From Streptomyces hokutonensis (lineage in GTDB: Bacteria; Actinomycetota; Actinomycetes; Streptomycetales; Streptomycetaceae): DNA of 64,000 nucleotides. A program made the translations under genes and the position numbers. Position 1 is the first letter of the stretch, and every line of letters starts with the position of its first letter. The notes beneath the pieces were generated by a model that made no database searches, had not been told where the DNA came from, and saw nothing but the letters and a program-made list of their open reading frames with translations. Shown here in pieces: positions 8,493-17,060 of the stretch. The DNA lies in assembly GCF_000376565.1 (NCBI RefSeq), contig NZ_BARG01000044.1:62001-126000 (forward strand), written 5' to 3'.

Positions 8493-9323
8493 ATGACGGT
8501 GGTCCTGCCTCCACGGACGCTGCCCGACGAGATGGCCTACCTCCTGCCCGCCGCGGCGCCGGACGTGTGGCGGGCCGCTGTGGCACGCGCCGCCCAGCTG
8601 CTTGCACCCACCTGGGATGAGCGCCCCGGCAACATCGGGGCACTCTCCTTCATTCTGCTCACGCTGTCGGTCGAGTGTGAGCAGCACCCGCAGTCCGTCC
8701 CCCTGTCCGTCACGGTCGAGAACCTGCGTGCCCAGGGCGGAGAACCGGAGGGGCTGAGCCGGCGGATCGAGGCGGCGGGAGTGAGCGCCGGCGTCCTGGG
8801 CGGGGGCGACGGTCCCGGCCCGTTGGACACCCTGTGGAGGGGCCTGAGCAGCTGGCTGGAGGCGCCGGGCGAGCCGATGGGCGACGCACCGGGACACCCC
8901 CCGGTGCTGTGGGCGGCCGTGCGCGGGCTGCACGACGTGATCAGCCCCCTGGAAGAAGCCGCTATCCGGCAGACGCCGGTACCGCTGCCCTCCCTCACAA
9001 CCCTGAACGTCCTGGTCGGCGCCTACGTCCAGATCGTCGCTGCCCGCGCCATCCAACCGGTCACATGCGACACCTGCGCCGGGCGCAAGGGCGGGGTACT
9101 GCGGGTGGACGGCCCCGCGGTCACCTTCGTGTGCGCCGAGGGACACACCACCGCCCACCACCGGCTGGAGGTCCGGCGCGTACGCAACGCCCTCGCATAC
9201 GCCGGAGTGCCCATCGATGCTGCGGTGGCCGTCGAGGGCAACTTCCCCGTCACCAGCAGCGCCTACGACGAACGAGCCGACCCGCGCCACCTGTCCCGCT
9301 TTACCACTGGCATGCTGGCGTGA
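8493..9323 (+). CDS. hypothetical protein with C-terminal zinc-ribbon-like motif
   Basis: 276 aa, ATG start after TTGGAG. The N-terminal two thirds are helical and unassigned. Around residues 190-215 there is CDTCAGRKGG, followed about 20 residues later by FVCAEGH, a C-x2-C...C-x3-H arrangement that could bind zinc. There is no signal peptide. It is monocistronic. The zinc motif suggests nucleic-acid or protein binding, but that is inference. Confidence 0.7.
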   Translation: MTVVLPPRTLPDEMAYLLPAAAPDVWRAAVARAAQLLAPTWDERPGNIGALSFILLTLSVECEQHPQSVPLSVTVENLRAQGGEPEGLSRRIEAAGVSAGVLGGGDGPGPLDTLWRGLSSWLEAPGEPMGDAPGHPPVLWAAVRGLHDVISPLEEAAIRQTPVPLPSLTTLNVLVGAYVQIVAARAIQPVTCDTCAGRKGGVLRVDGPAVTFVCAEGHTTAHHRLEVRRVRNALAYAGVPIDAAVAVEGNFPVTSSAYDERADPRHLSRFTTGMLA

Positions 9324-9437
9324 GCCACCGAGCGACGATCACAGGCGACGGCGTCACCGCCCGGACACCCCCGAGCTGAGTACTCGCCCGGACGCAGGGC
9401 CGCTGCCCGGTATCGCGCCCGACGAGGCACATTGCGG

Positions 9438-10316
9438 TCAGGAGCGGGCGGTCACGGGCGGCGGCAGCTCGTCCGGGGCAGGCAGGTGGGTCCGCCGCAA
9501 CCGGGCCACCCACGGGGGAAGGTCCTCGGAGCCCAGCGTGTACAGGCTCTGCTCGCGGCGTGGCTCGATGACCTGGCCCGTCTCGTCCGCGTGCACGGTC
9601 GTGGCGTGAGTGGCGCAGGCCCACCACTCTGCGGCGAGCCATGTGCCGTAGAGGGTGTGCGCGGCGGCGTAGCGGTATTCGATGGTGAGTTGTTCCACGC
9701 GCAGCAGCTGGTCGTCCGGGGCAGTGTACTGGGACAGGATGTTGGCCGGACGCCAGCGGGTATAGGGGTGATGGCCTTCGGCGAAGCGCACCGTGACGTG
9801 TTTGACCATCTCCACGGTCCGGGCCTCGTCGGGACCGGACCAGGACTCCTCCCAGGACACGTCGACTCCGGCGGTCTGGACGTTGTCGTTGTCCAGCCGG
9901 AAGCGGCCGTAGGACGGATCGTCCTCGGGACGGTAGGTGACGACCAGCCGCTCGTAGCGGTCGGACGGATGGTCACGCGTCGGACCCTGCACGTGCACCG
10001 CGGCGAGATGCGGGACCCGGCTTGCCCAGGTGTTGAAGATCCACTTGCCCAGCTGCCAGGCGCCGCAGTCCTGCGTCAGCGTGTCGTTCAGCGTGTTCAG
10101 GTTGTGCAGGTGCAGGTACGCGTCGATCCAGGCGTCGAACTCGGCGAACGCGGTGTGCACCGTGACCGACTCGTCGGCGGTCAGGTTGTCGGCGGCGACT
10201 ATCTCCAGCCGCACCGTCCACCGGTGCTGGTGGGGCGGGTGGCACATGTGCCAGGACGGCAGAGTCGGCCGGGTATGGACCGCGTCGAAGTCGGCTTCCC
10301 GGGTCAATGTCATCAT
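9438..10316 (-). CDS. QueD/6-pyruvoyl-tetrahydropterin-synthase-like protein
   Basis: 292 aa. Residues 23-40 (HMCHPPHQHRWTVRLEIV) resemble the C...H-x-H zinc-site segment of the T-fold PTPS/QueD family, with C25, H29 and H31. EFDAWIDAYLHLHNLNTLND (59-78) resembles the family's DF...LDH..LN block. The match is degenerate: the usual catalytic dyad residues are not all obvious, and the protein has about 150 extra C-terminal residues. ATG 10316 follows GGGGAG at 9 bp. Family members act on dihydroneopterin triphosphate, but a real activity here is doubtful. Confidence 0.55.
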   Translation of the reverse strand: MMTLTREADFDAVHTRPTLPSWHMCHPPHQHRWTVRLEIVAADNLTADESVTVHTAFAEFDAWIDAYLHLHNLNTLNDTLTQDCGAWQLGKWIFNTWASRVPHLAAVHVQGPTRDHPSDRYERLVVTYRPEDDPSYGRFRLDNDNVQTAGVDVSWEESWSGPDEARTVEMVKHVTVRFAEGHHPYTRWRPANILSQYTAPDDQLLRVEQLTIEYRYAAAHTLYGTWLAAEWWACATHATTVHADETGQVIEPRREQSLYTLGSEDLPPWVARLRRTHLPAPDELPPPVTARS

Positions 10317-10597
10317 CAGCAGCTTCTCCCCGCACCCGTCGGCCAGCTCGCCTGAACGAGCCGCCGCAGGGGCCGTGTTGCGGGCATCTGGGGGGTACGG
10401 CTCGTCAACTCCCTTGCTCCAGACGGTAGACGATCAGCTGGCGCCGTGGTGACCGGACACCGGAGGTTTCCCGATGCTGATGGCGGGCCGCAGGAGTAAC
10501 GAAAGGCGCCACTGGAGAGTACTCCGGCGGCGGATCAGTGCCCGGAGCGCATTGATGCGGTGCAAGAGGCCGATCCAGGAGGCCGGGTCCGGCTTCC

Positions 10598-11245
10598 TCA
10601 GAGAGGCTGGTCTTGCGCGGTAACGGTCAATCCCTCTATCCCGGCGCAGAAGCGGGGGTTGCTGACCGCGGTCGGATGCGTGATGCCCAGCACCGGCGCA
10701 GCCTGCGCGAGTGCCGTATACGTGATCCCGGCCTCGTCGAGCCGACGGTAGAACACCACTGTCGGGAGGAGTGCGGTCACGCTGTCCGCCAGCACGGTCA
10801 TGGCCGCAGTCGCGGACATGACCACACGGCGCCGCTCGTCGGCCGGGACGTCCAGCATGAGCGCCCGCCACGGAATGTCGTACGGCGCCGGTGGGGCAGG
10901 CCAGTGCACAGATCCCGGCGCCGGGTGCTCTGTGGCGGTGCGGGTCCAGCGCCACAGTTCACATCGTGCCCTGTCCAGATCGAGATCGCCGAGGACGCTA
11001 TTGGATTGGACCACCAGGGACAGGCGGAGGTTTTCGGCAATGGCTGTCGTCAGCAGACCGCGGTCGACGGCGGGATCGACCTGTCCGAAGTCCCCGCGCA
11101 GCTCGGGGTGTTGGTGCTGCCAGCGTTCAATGGCCCGCGCCCACTCGAAGCATTCTGCGAGCGGGTGCTGCCCGTGTGCCGCGACATACTTCTCGGTGTG
11201 CTCGGCGAGGTTGTGCCGCACCCATTCCTCAAGCGTCGTCGTCAC
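10598..11245 (-). CDS. hypothetical protein
   Basis: About 215 aa from GTG 11245 (VTTTLEEWVRHNLAEHTEKYV). An ATG at 11296 would add 17 Arg/Gly-rich residues of poor quality and has no ribosome binding site, whereas GGAGGG precedes 11245. The protein is helical with a hydrophobic C-terminal third (TALLPTVVFYRRLDEAGITYTALAQ). The LDEAGITYTALAQAAPVLGITHPTAV region could be a helix-turn-helix, suggesting DNA binding, but this is weak. Lone minus-strand gene. Confidence 0.6.
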   Translation of the reverse strand: MTTTLEEWVRHNLAEHTEKYVAAHGQHPLAECFEWARAIERWQHQHPELRGDFGQVDPAVDRGLLTTAIAENLRLSLVVQSNSVLGDLDLDRARCELWRWTRTATEHPAPGSVHWPAPPAPYDIPWRALMLDVPADERRRVVMSATAAMTVLADSVTALLPTVVFYRRLDEAGITYTALAQAAPVLGITHPTAVSNPRFCAGIEGLTVTAQDQPL

Positions 11246-11462
11246 GATCGTAGCCACCCTCCCTGGACGAGCATCACGGGACAGTCTGCCCGTCATAACA
11301 GACCTAGTACCAGATCAGCATGCTGCCGCTGTCATCGCATGCCGGACTTGGCCGGAAGGCTGGGCGCAGTCCGACCTCGTCCTGACGGAGCCGTCCCCCG
11401 GTCACGGGAGCCGTCTCAGATCTGGAATGCACAAGCGGGTCCTGCCGGACATCGCAGTGCTC

Positions 11463-12395
11463 CTAGGACGTAAGCCACTTGATCAGCCGCGCGAACTGCT
11501 CGTCCCGAGCAGCCGTCTCATCGAGGTTGATCGCCGCCGCGCGCCGAGCGAGTTCTGCCCAGGGGAGCCTCGGCGCGTGGGAAGGAGCGGCCAAGCCCAG
11601 CCACTTCTCGATCCGGGGGACCACGATGATGATCTCGTGGTCGTGGCCGTCGAGCTGCTCGGCCCTCGGAATGGTGGTCCGCACTCCGTCGGAGTCGGCG
11701 ACGACGAGGACCGTTCCGGGGTTCACCTGAGCCGCGGCTGCCGCAACCCGTGCGAGACCCTCGATACCGTTTGCCTCGATGAAGTTCAAGCTGCGCACGG
11801 TGTCACCTCTGTCGCGCAGTGCCTTGGCGACGCCGCCGATGATGACCGTGTCCGACTGGCCCTCCACGACGATGGTCAGCGGCGGCTTCGGCACGGTGGG
11901 CGGCGGGGCGACCGCGGCCTTGTAGGGGACGAAGACTTCGCCGGTTTCGGCCGCCTCCCGGAGCTTGAATTCGAGTACTTCGGCGAAGGACAGGTTAGCG
12001 GCGTACTCCACGTCGCTTCTGTCGAACAGGATGACGTTGAGATCCTTGCCGACGCGCAGCGCGTCGACGGCCTCGCTGCTGTAACCGGACATGGAGACGA
12101 ACACGCCGATGGTGCCGACGAGTTTGCCGTCCACCTTCCCCTTGAACTGGTAGAGCGCTGACGCAGGCACCGTGGAGTCCGTCGCCCACCACTTGGCCTC
12201 CAGGAGGTAGTAGCGGCCCCCGTACCGGAAGGACCCGTCCACCTCCTCGCCCCCTGGCCGGAAGGACGCGCGGGGCGCGAGGTTGTCCCGGGACAGCAGC
12301 TTGACCAGCCACTTCTCGAACCTGCGTCCGCGGTCCTGAGGAGTGAGGCCATCCCGTAGAGCATCGAGCTCGTCCAGCTCCCGGCGCAGGTCCAC
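11463..12395 (-). CDS. restriction-endonuclease-like (PD-(D/E)xK) domain fused to TOPRIM domain
   Basis: 310 aa, GTG 12395 after GGAGG. Residues 20-125 look like an Mrr-type nuclease: GRRFEKWLVKLL, then D53 in EEVDGSF and E66-x-K68 in LLEAKW, the D...ExK catalytic triad. After a Pro-rich linker (160-172) comes a TOPRIM fold: E178 in IVVEGQSD and D234-x-D236 in VVADSDG, as in OLD nucleases and primases. The pairing of two metal-dependent nucleic-acid domains in one polypeptide suggests DNA cleavage or defence. There is no partner ATPase next to it. Both active sites appear intact. Confidence 0.72.
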   Translation of the reverse strand: MDLRRELDELDALRDGLTPQDRGRRFEKWLVKLLSRDNLAPRASFRPGGEEVDGSFRYGGRYYLLEAKWWATDSTVPASALYQFKGKVDGKLVGTIGVFVSMSGYSSEAVDALRVGKDLNVILFDRSDVEYAANLSFAEVLEFKLREAAETGEVFVPYKAAVAPPPTVPKPPLTIVVEGQSDTVIIGGVAKALRDRGDTVRSLNFIEANGIEGLARVAAAAAQVNPGTVLVVADSDGVRTTIPRAEQLDGHDHEIIIVVPRIEKWLGLAAPSHAPRLPWAELARRAAAINLDETAARDEQFARLIKWLTS

Positions 12396-12431
12396 GCGAT
12401 CGGTCCTCCGGCTCGAAGTGGGGTGAGGCGC

Positions 12432-12548
12432 CTACTGCGCGGCGCGCTGGGAGGCGAGGGGGTAGTTGAGCAGGGCGAAGCGGGCCAGGGAGCGGACCTG
12501 TTCGAAGGTCCGCAATTCGACTAGGTCGTCCAAGGCGAACCAGTCGGC
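12432..12548 (-). pseudogene. C-terminal gene fragment
   Basis: A 38-codon frame ending in TAG at 12432 reads ADWFALDDLVELRTFEQV and then RSLARFALLNYPLA, which has clear protein character. No start codon is available, and the upstream coding-like stretch (EEYEVINV) is in another frame. This looks like a frameshifted or truncated remnant, possibly of a NUDIX-type protein. Low confidence. Confidence 0.28.
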
Positions 12549-12634
12549 ACATTGATCACCTCGTACTCCTCTCCCCGTTGCACCGGGCCACCCGCACCGG
12601 TTGGGCGGATGTCCTTGTTGTGTCAGGGACGCCG

Positions 12635-13627
12635 TCAGCGTCCGGCTGCGGCATTGGGCCCCAGAGCGGCGGCGAGCACCGGCTGCCAGCGGTCATCTCC
12701 GCTCGGCGTCGGGGGCAGGATGATCGTGCGGATCCCCAGCGCCTCGCCGCCCCGGTCGGCTTCCGGATTGTCGCCCACCATCAGCGCGTGGCGAGGCTCT
12801 ACCCCCAGCCGCTCGCAGGCCATGGTGAAAATGACCCGGCCAGGCTTCCTCGCGGCGACGTCGTAGGACATCACGCAGTCCGAGATCCAGCGCAGCAGGT
12901 CGTGCCGGTGCAGGACCGGCCGGAGGTCCCAGCCGATGTTGCTGACCACCGTCAGCCGCACCCCGGCCCTGTGCAGCCTCACCATCGCCCGGAGCGCGGC
13001 CGGGTCGATCCGCCATCCGTCGGCGCTCATCGACCTGCGGTACAGCGCCCCGGCGGCATCCGGCCAGGGCAGCCCGGCCTCGTCCAGGAGGCGGTAGTAC
13101 ACGCCCTGGTGGGCTTTCGGGTCCAGATCCCGCCGCCACCACGCCGCGAGGTCGTGCGCGGAGAGGTCTGCGGGCCGGCGACCGCCTGGCAGGCCCGCGG
13201 CCTCCGCGCGGCGCACCCAGGCGTGGCGTTCTTGTACCGGAGGCGAGATCCCGGCCTCCTCCAGGGCGCCGGAGAGCCATTCCTCAGTGCTTTCCAGGTG
13301 TGCCACCGTTCCTGCCCAGTCCAGCAGCACAGCCTGGGTAGGAACGGGACCCGCCGGGGCGGAGGTCGGCTCCGTCGTTACCTCGCGGGCCGCCTGCGCG
13401 TGGACATACGCGTAGCGCGCGGTGACCCGCGCCACATCGGCCTCGGCCGGCGAGTGCTCCAGTACCGCCATGTCCGCAGCGGCGGCCTCCCGTTCGGCGT
13501 CGAGCCGCTGCCTGCCCGCAGCATCGGCTTCGTTCGCGTGGAACAGGCTGCGTACGAGGGCGTGTCCTGCGTCTGACCTCGCCCGGTCAACGAGGATCAT
13601 CGCCTCGGCTTGGCTTGCGAGGGTCAC
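12635..13627 (-). CDS. HAD-superfamily hydrolase, DxAGT (phosphonatase-like) type
   Basis: 330 aa. HAD motifs are present in order: LLDWAGT with nucleophile D103, VVSNIGWD (motif II), RKPGRVIF (motif III lysine) and MVGDNPEAD (motif IV). The second acidic residue of the usual DxD is Ala (D-W-A-G-T), as in phosphonoacetaldehyde hydrolases and some other C1-cap members, so the general-acid step may differ. An extra N-terminal region of about 95 aa is helical and unassigned. Its start overlaps the stop of the 2H phosphoesterase gene by four bases (13624-13627), so the two are co-translated and probably act on the same phosphorylated metabolite or RNA end. Confidence 0.8.
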   Translation of the reverse strand: MTLASQAEAMILVDRARSDAGHALVRSLFHANEADAAGRQRLDAEREAAAADMAVLEHSPAEADVARVTARYAYVHAQAAREVTTEPTSAPAGPVPTQAVLLDWAGTVAHLESTEEWLSGALEEAGISPPVQERHAWVRRAEAAGLPGGRRPADLSAHDLAAWWRRDLDPKAHQGVYYRLLDEAGLPWPDAAGALYRRSMSADGWRIDPAALRAMVRLHRAGVRLTVVSNIGWDLRPVLHRHDLLRWISDCVMSYDVAARKPGRVIFTMACERLGVEPRHALMVGDNPEADRGGEALGIRTIILPPTPSGDDRWQPVLAAALGPNAAAGR

Positions 13628-14268
13628 GGGCGGCCGGCCAGCGGAAGCGAAGCGAGGCTCTCCCAGGTGATGGTCTTCTCCGTTGCGTTGGCGGTGACGT
13701 CGACGAGTTCGATGGATTCGATCCGCAGGGGTGCGTGGCTGGGGCGGACGCGCCGGACGCGCCGGTGGATCTGGTGGAAGTGATCCAGGCTGACCTCGGC
13801 GGTGGCATACGACTCGGTGAGGTGGAGCACGCCGGTGTCGTACGTGGTGGCCTCGGGTCCACGCACGAGTTCGAAAGCGCGTGTGGTGGCGGCCCGTAGT
13901 TTGTGGAGCGGTTCGTCCGGGCCGAGATCAAAAATCAGCCCCGAAGTGTAAGGGAGAGGGCTGCCGACCGTGATGGTGAAGGGGGCGATGGCCTTCATCT
14001 GGTCGGTCAGCGCGGTGACGAGGGCCTGCCGCTCGTCTTCCGGGATCTCGGAGGCGGGCTTTTGGCTCAGTTGGTAGAGCGTGATGTGGAACCACTCGTC
14101 GCCGACGTGGGTGAGCGGGTCGTCCCTGGTTGCCTCACGGACACCCCGGATGAGTTCGGAGAGCTCCGGTTGGCGTTCAAGGTCAACGGCGACGTACGCG
14201 TGCAGCAGGGACGTCGTGCTCTCCGCATTCCAGCGGTCTTTGCCCTGCTGGAAGGTGAACGGCTTCAT
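13624..14268 (-). CDS. 2H phosphoesterase (2'-5' RNA ligase/cyclic phosphodiesterase superfamily)
   Basis: 214 aa. Two HxT motifs, H61-I-T63 (EWFHITLYQLS) and H149-L-T151 (GVLHLTESYA), are spaced as in the 2H superfamily, whose members open 2',3'-cyclic phosphates or cleave 2'-5' linkages. This is the first gene of a coupled pair with the HAD hydrolase. A second, divergent 2H protein is encoded at 15357-16040. A natural division of labour is cyclic-phosphate opening by the 2H enzyme and then removal of the phosphate by the HAD enzyme (inference). Confidence 0.82.
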   Translation of the reverse strand: MKPFTFQQGKDRWNAESTTSLLHAYVAVDLERQPELSELIRGVREATRDDPLTHVGDEWFHITLYQLSQKPASEIPEDERQALVTALTDQMKAIAPFTITVGSPLPYTSGLIFDLGPDEPLHKLRAATTRAFELVRGPEATTYDTGVLHLTESYATAEVSLDHFHQIHRRVRRVRPSHAPLRIESIELVDVTANATEKTITWESLASLPLAGRP

Positions 14269-14708
14269 AACGACTCAACGTACCCATCTGACCTCGAAGT
14301 CCGCTGCTGGAAAGGGAAGTTGGCCCCGCCGCACGGACTGTGTCCGCACGCTGCTTGCCGCCGAGCAGTGTGCTCCCCAAGAGACCCACGCCCGCCCGGC
14401 GACCAAGTCACTCATCTCCAGTCTGCTGGTCTCCGGTCCCACGTCGATGGAACTGCGCGGACTCGCCGCACGCAGCGGCGTCCTTGCCTGACGAATCTCC
14501 TTCACCCACAGTCCGCTCGCCAGCAGACAGTCAACCGCACGATCCGAAAGGAGCACTGGCAGAGACCGGAGGCTTCGGCAGGGAACGCACCGTTCCGCAA
14601 TTGGAATGTCCCGTTCCGTCGTGGCGACCTGCGTATTCCCGTGCTGTCTCGTTCAGTTGGCCCGGTATTCCGTCTCGCGACCTTGCCCCTTGAGGTCGAT
14701 GGGGGCGG
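14269..14708. promoter_or_regulatory. non-coding region with two tandem 15-bp dyads
   Basis: GGAACGCACCGTTCC (14582-14596) and GGAATGTCCCGTTCC (14603-14617) are 6-3-6 inverted repeats whose centres are 21 bp apart, about two helical turns. This is typical for cooperative binding of TetR-like dimers. They lie upstream of the 2H gene (start 14268). No TetR gene is present in the window, so the regulator would be elsewhere. The rest of the 440 bp shows nothing. Confidence 0.45.
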
Positions 14709-15203
14709 TCAGTGGCCGCGCATGCGTTGGTCGTACTCCGCAGCTGGCTCCAGCCCCATCGCGGCGCGGCGCTCGTCGAGCCGGCCAGGGTCGGCAACAG
14801 GTTGCAGGCACAGGTTCGAGCCGTCTCCGTCGTCGGTGTACTGCGTTCCGTACACCTGGGGTTCGCCGGCCGCGACCAGAACCCGGTCGGTGAGGTAGGC
14901 CAGGTGGCGTGGAGGGGCATCTCCGGCCGCGACCGCGACCTCTAGGAGTTCGAGGGCCTGGCGCTGGAAAGCGGGAGCGAGATCGGCGTGCTGGGCAAGC
15001 AGCCATGCCTCATCGGCTCCCTTCCCGCCGACCAACTCCACGCCTGGCCAGCCGTGTTCGGCGATGACCTGCTGGAGCCAGGCGGTGTTGTCGGCGTCAA
15101 TCCGGCACATGTCGCGTCCGTCATGAGTCGTGGCCGCGAGACGGCGTGCGGCTTGGTCTTCTTCGGCGCGACGGTGGAGTTCGGCAGCGAGGTCGTGGTC
15201 CAT
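14709..15203 (-). CDS. DUF6624-family protein
   Basis: 164 aa. The block MCRIDADNTAWLQQVIAEHG followed by WPGVELVGGKGADEAWLLAQHAD and RQALELLE matches the DUF6624 pattern known from actinomycetes. There LVG...ADxAWLLAQHAD is the hallmark, and a C-terminal YLTDRVLV...YGTQY segment follows, as here. Function is not established. It follows the second 2H gene after about 150 bp on the same strand and may be co-transcribed. Confidence 0.75.
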   Translation of the reverse strand: MDHDLAAELHRRAEEDQAARRLAATTHDGRDMCRIDADNTAWLQQVIAEHGWPGVELVGGKGADEAWLLAQHADLAPAFQRQALELLEVAVAAGDAPPRHLAYLTDRVLVAAGEPQVYGTQYTDDGDGSNLCLQPVADPGRLDERRAAMGLEPAAEYDQRMRGH

Positions 15204-15356
15204 GGTGAACGGATTCTCCTAGTTCGGGTCCTTGGCCAGGCAAGAGACGCGAGATACCGACCTGCACGAGTCGCCGGGAGCGCGCGAGGCCGGTGGACGA
15301 CGCAGGTCATGCGGTGGGCTGGACTTCAGGCCCGTAACTTCGCTCGGCGGGCTCCG

Positions 15357-16040
15357 CTACGAGGCTCGTTCAGTGCGGCCGAGGCCGATCTCGCACACCC
15401 GGCGGAACGTGTAGGTGTTGGACTCGGGATCCTGTCTCTCCAATACGAGCCACAGCGAGGAGACGGTCGCCGACACGCGGCTGCCCGGGCGTAGGCCCCG
15501 GCCCAGCTCGGAGGCGAGCCGGTCCGAACGGCCCGCCATCTCCGGCGTGTTGGTGTCCTCCAGCCCGTACCCGCCGGAGACATGACCCCAAAACCATGCG
15601 GCGGCAGGCGCCATCGCGAGGCCGGCGTCGCTGCACCCGGCGCGCACGCTCAGGTAGAACTCGTGCAGTTCGGTCTCCGGCCAGACATCCATGACGGCGG
15701 CGGACGCGGAGGATCGCGGCGGACCGATCTCGATCCCGAACGGCACCCGCCCCGCGAGGCGTTGCCGGATGATCGGCGCAGCGCGCAGCAGGCGTGCCGT
15801 ATCGACGCGCTGCCCGTCGTCATCGTGCGGCTCCAGCTTTTCGATGGTCATGTGCGCGTCGTGCTCGGCGACCGGGGTGATGATGTCCGCGTACGGCGTC
15901 AGGATCCGGCGGACACGGGCGAGGTAGGCGAGCACGTCGGGCTGGTCGTGCGGCAGCCAGAGCACGTGGGGTCGGACCCGGCCTTCCTCGGGTGAGCCTT
16001 CGGGGACCCACAGCCGCTGCTCGTTCATGAACCGTCTCAC
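15357..16040 (-). CDS. second 2H phosphoesterase-like protein
   Basis: 227 aa. H63-M-T65 (DAHMTIEKL) and H153-V-S155 (WGHVSGGYG) form the two HxT/S motifs of 2H phosphoesterases. It shares little else with the 2H protein at 13624. I chose GTG 16040 because GGAGG lies 7 bp upstream and the codon overlaps the stop of the EEP gene (GTGA, 16037-16040). An ATG at 16028 is an alternative. Coupling with an EEP-fold hydrolase suggests joint processing of an RNA or nucleotide substrate. Confidence 0.78.
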   Translation of the reverse strand: MRRFMNEQRLWVPEGSPEEGRVRPHVLWLPHDQPDVLAYLARVRRILTPYADIITPVAEHDAHMTIEKLEPHDDDGQRVDTARLLRAAPIIRQRLAGRVPFGIEIGPPRSSASAAVMDVWPETELHEFYLSVRAGCSDAGLAMAPAAAWFWGHVSGGYGLEDTNTPEMAGRSDRLASELGRGLRPGSRVSATVSSLWLVLERQDPESNTYTFRRVCEIGLGRTERAS

Positions 16041-17017
16041 CGGCGGGCCTCCGGCGCAGTGATCAGCGAGGGATCGAGGGTGCTCCAGATGATCCGGTGG
16101 TCGGATCCCTTGAGCGCGGTCTCGCTGTTCAGGACGCCGTACCCGGTTACGGCCGGGGCGACGGGGCGGCTGGCAAGGATCAGGTCAATCCGGCGCCGGC
16201 CCCAGGGGTCGGGGTCACCCTGGCCGTCCTCCCAGTGCCCCACCGTCGCCTGCCACGGAGCGCCGAGATGGGCCGCCACGTCCACCATGTAACCCCTGCG
16301 CAGCAGGTTCTTGGTCTGCCGTCTGTCCGCCAGTTGTCTGCGGTACCACTTGCCGATTTGACTGGGTGGGACTTGGTATTCGAGATCGTCGTGACGCTGC
16401 TTCAGGTACGGCTCGGGGTCGTAGTATTTCCGGCGCAACTGCCACCACCGGCGTCGCCTCAGGGCGGCGGACAGGGCGTTGAAGTCACCGATGACGAGAG
16501 CGGGCCGGACGCCTCCGGTGATGCGCAGGAGGCCCTTGATCCGCAGGGACTCCTCCGCGCGCCAGTTCGGGCGGAACGGATCCCCGTGGTAGCTGAAGAC
16601 GGTGAGGGGTTCGGCAGCGCCGATGTCGAAGTCGATGGTGGTCAGCCCGTGCCAGAAATCAGGTGATCCCAGAGGCCGGTAGCTGCCGGGTACGGGGGTC
16701 ATGGTGTCGGGGTTCCACAACACGGCTGTGTACCAGGCGCGGTGCGCGTTGGCGGCCATCGCGACCCCGTGCGGTCGTCCGGGGGTGGCCGCGACAGCGG
16801 CGGTCAGACGGCAGTCCGTGGCGAACGCGGAGATCGTCTCGGCGGCCTGGGCGTCCCACTGATCGTGGGGCGTGGCGTCCTCGTCGACCACGCCTTCCTG
16901 GAAGCCGAGAATGTCGGGGGCAAGCTCGCAGACCGCAGCGACGCGTGCGTTCCAGGCGTCGGTGCCGCGGGCGTCGAGGCTGAGTTTGTAAGCGTTGTAG
17001 TTGCCTATCTTCAGCAA
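16037..17017 (-). CDS. endonuclease/exonuclease/phosphatase (EEP) family hydrolase
   Basis: 326 aa. All EEP-fold catalytic signatures are visible: N6-Y-N8 in GNYNAY, E41 in LGFQE, H144 in SYHGDPF, D178-x-N180 in VIGDFN, D278 in RRIDLILAS and the terminal G-S-D306-H307 motif. The fold includes DNases, phosphodiesterases and tyrosyl-DNA phosphodiesterase-like enzymes. No signal peptide is seen, so it acts in the cytoplasm. It is translationally coupled to the downstream 2H gene and lies 43 bp behind a NUDIX gene. Confidence 0.85.
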   Translation of the reverse strand: MLKIGNYNAYKLSLDARGTDAWNARVAAVCELAPDILGFQEGVVDEDATPHDQWDAQAAETISAFATDCRLTAAVAATPGRPHGVAMAANAHRAWYTAVLWNPDTMTPVPGSYRPLGSPDFWHGLTTIDFDIGAAEPLTVFSYHGDPFRPNWRAEESLRIKGLLRITGGVRPALVIGDFNALSAALRRRRWWQLRRKYYDPEPYLKQRHDDLEYQVPPSQIGKWYRRQLADRRQTKNLLRRGYMVDVAAHLGAPWQATVGHWEDGQGDPDPWGRRRIDLILASRPVAPAVTGYGVLNSETALKGSDHRIIWSTLDPSLITAPEARR

Positions 17018-17060
17018 CGCGAAGTCCTTTCACAGACGGCGAGTTGACACGGGCAGACGG

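Noticed and set aside
9432..10355. Long plus-strand frame opposite the QueD-like gene
   Set aside because: Val/Gly-rich antisense shadow, no domain and no start signal.
14056..14082. tRNA D-arm-like sequence (GGCTCAGTTGGTAGAGC) on the plus strand
   Set aside because: It lies in the coding sequence of the first 2H phosphoesterase (YQLSQKPA) and no anticodon stem or T-arm follows.
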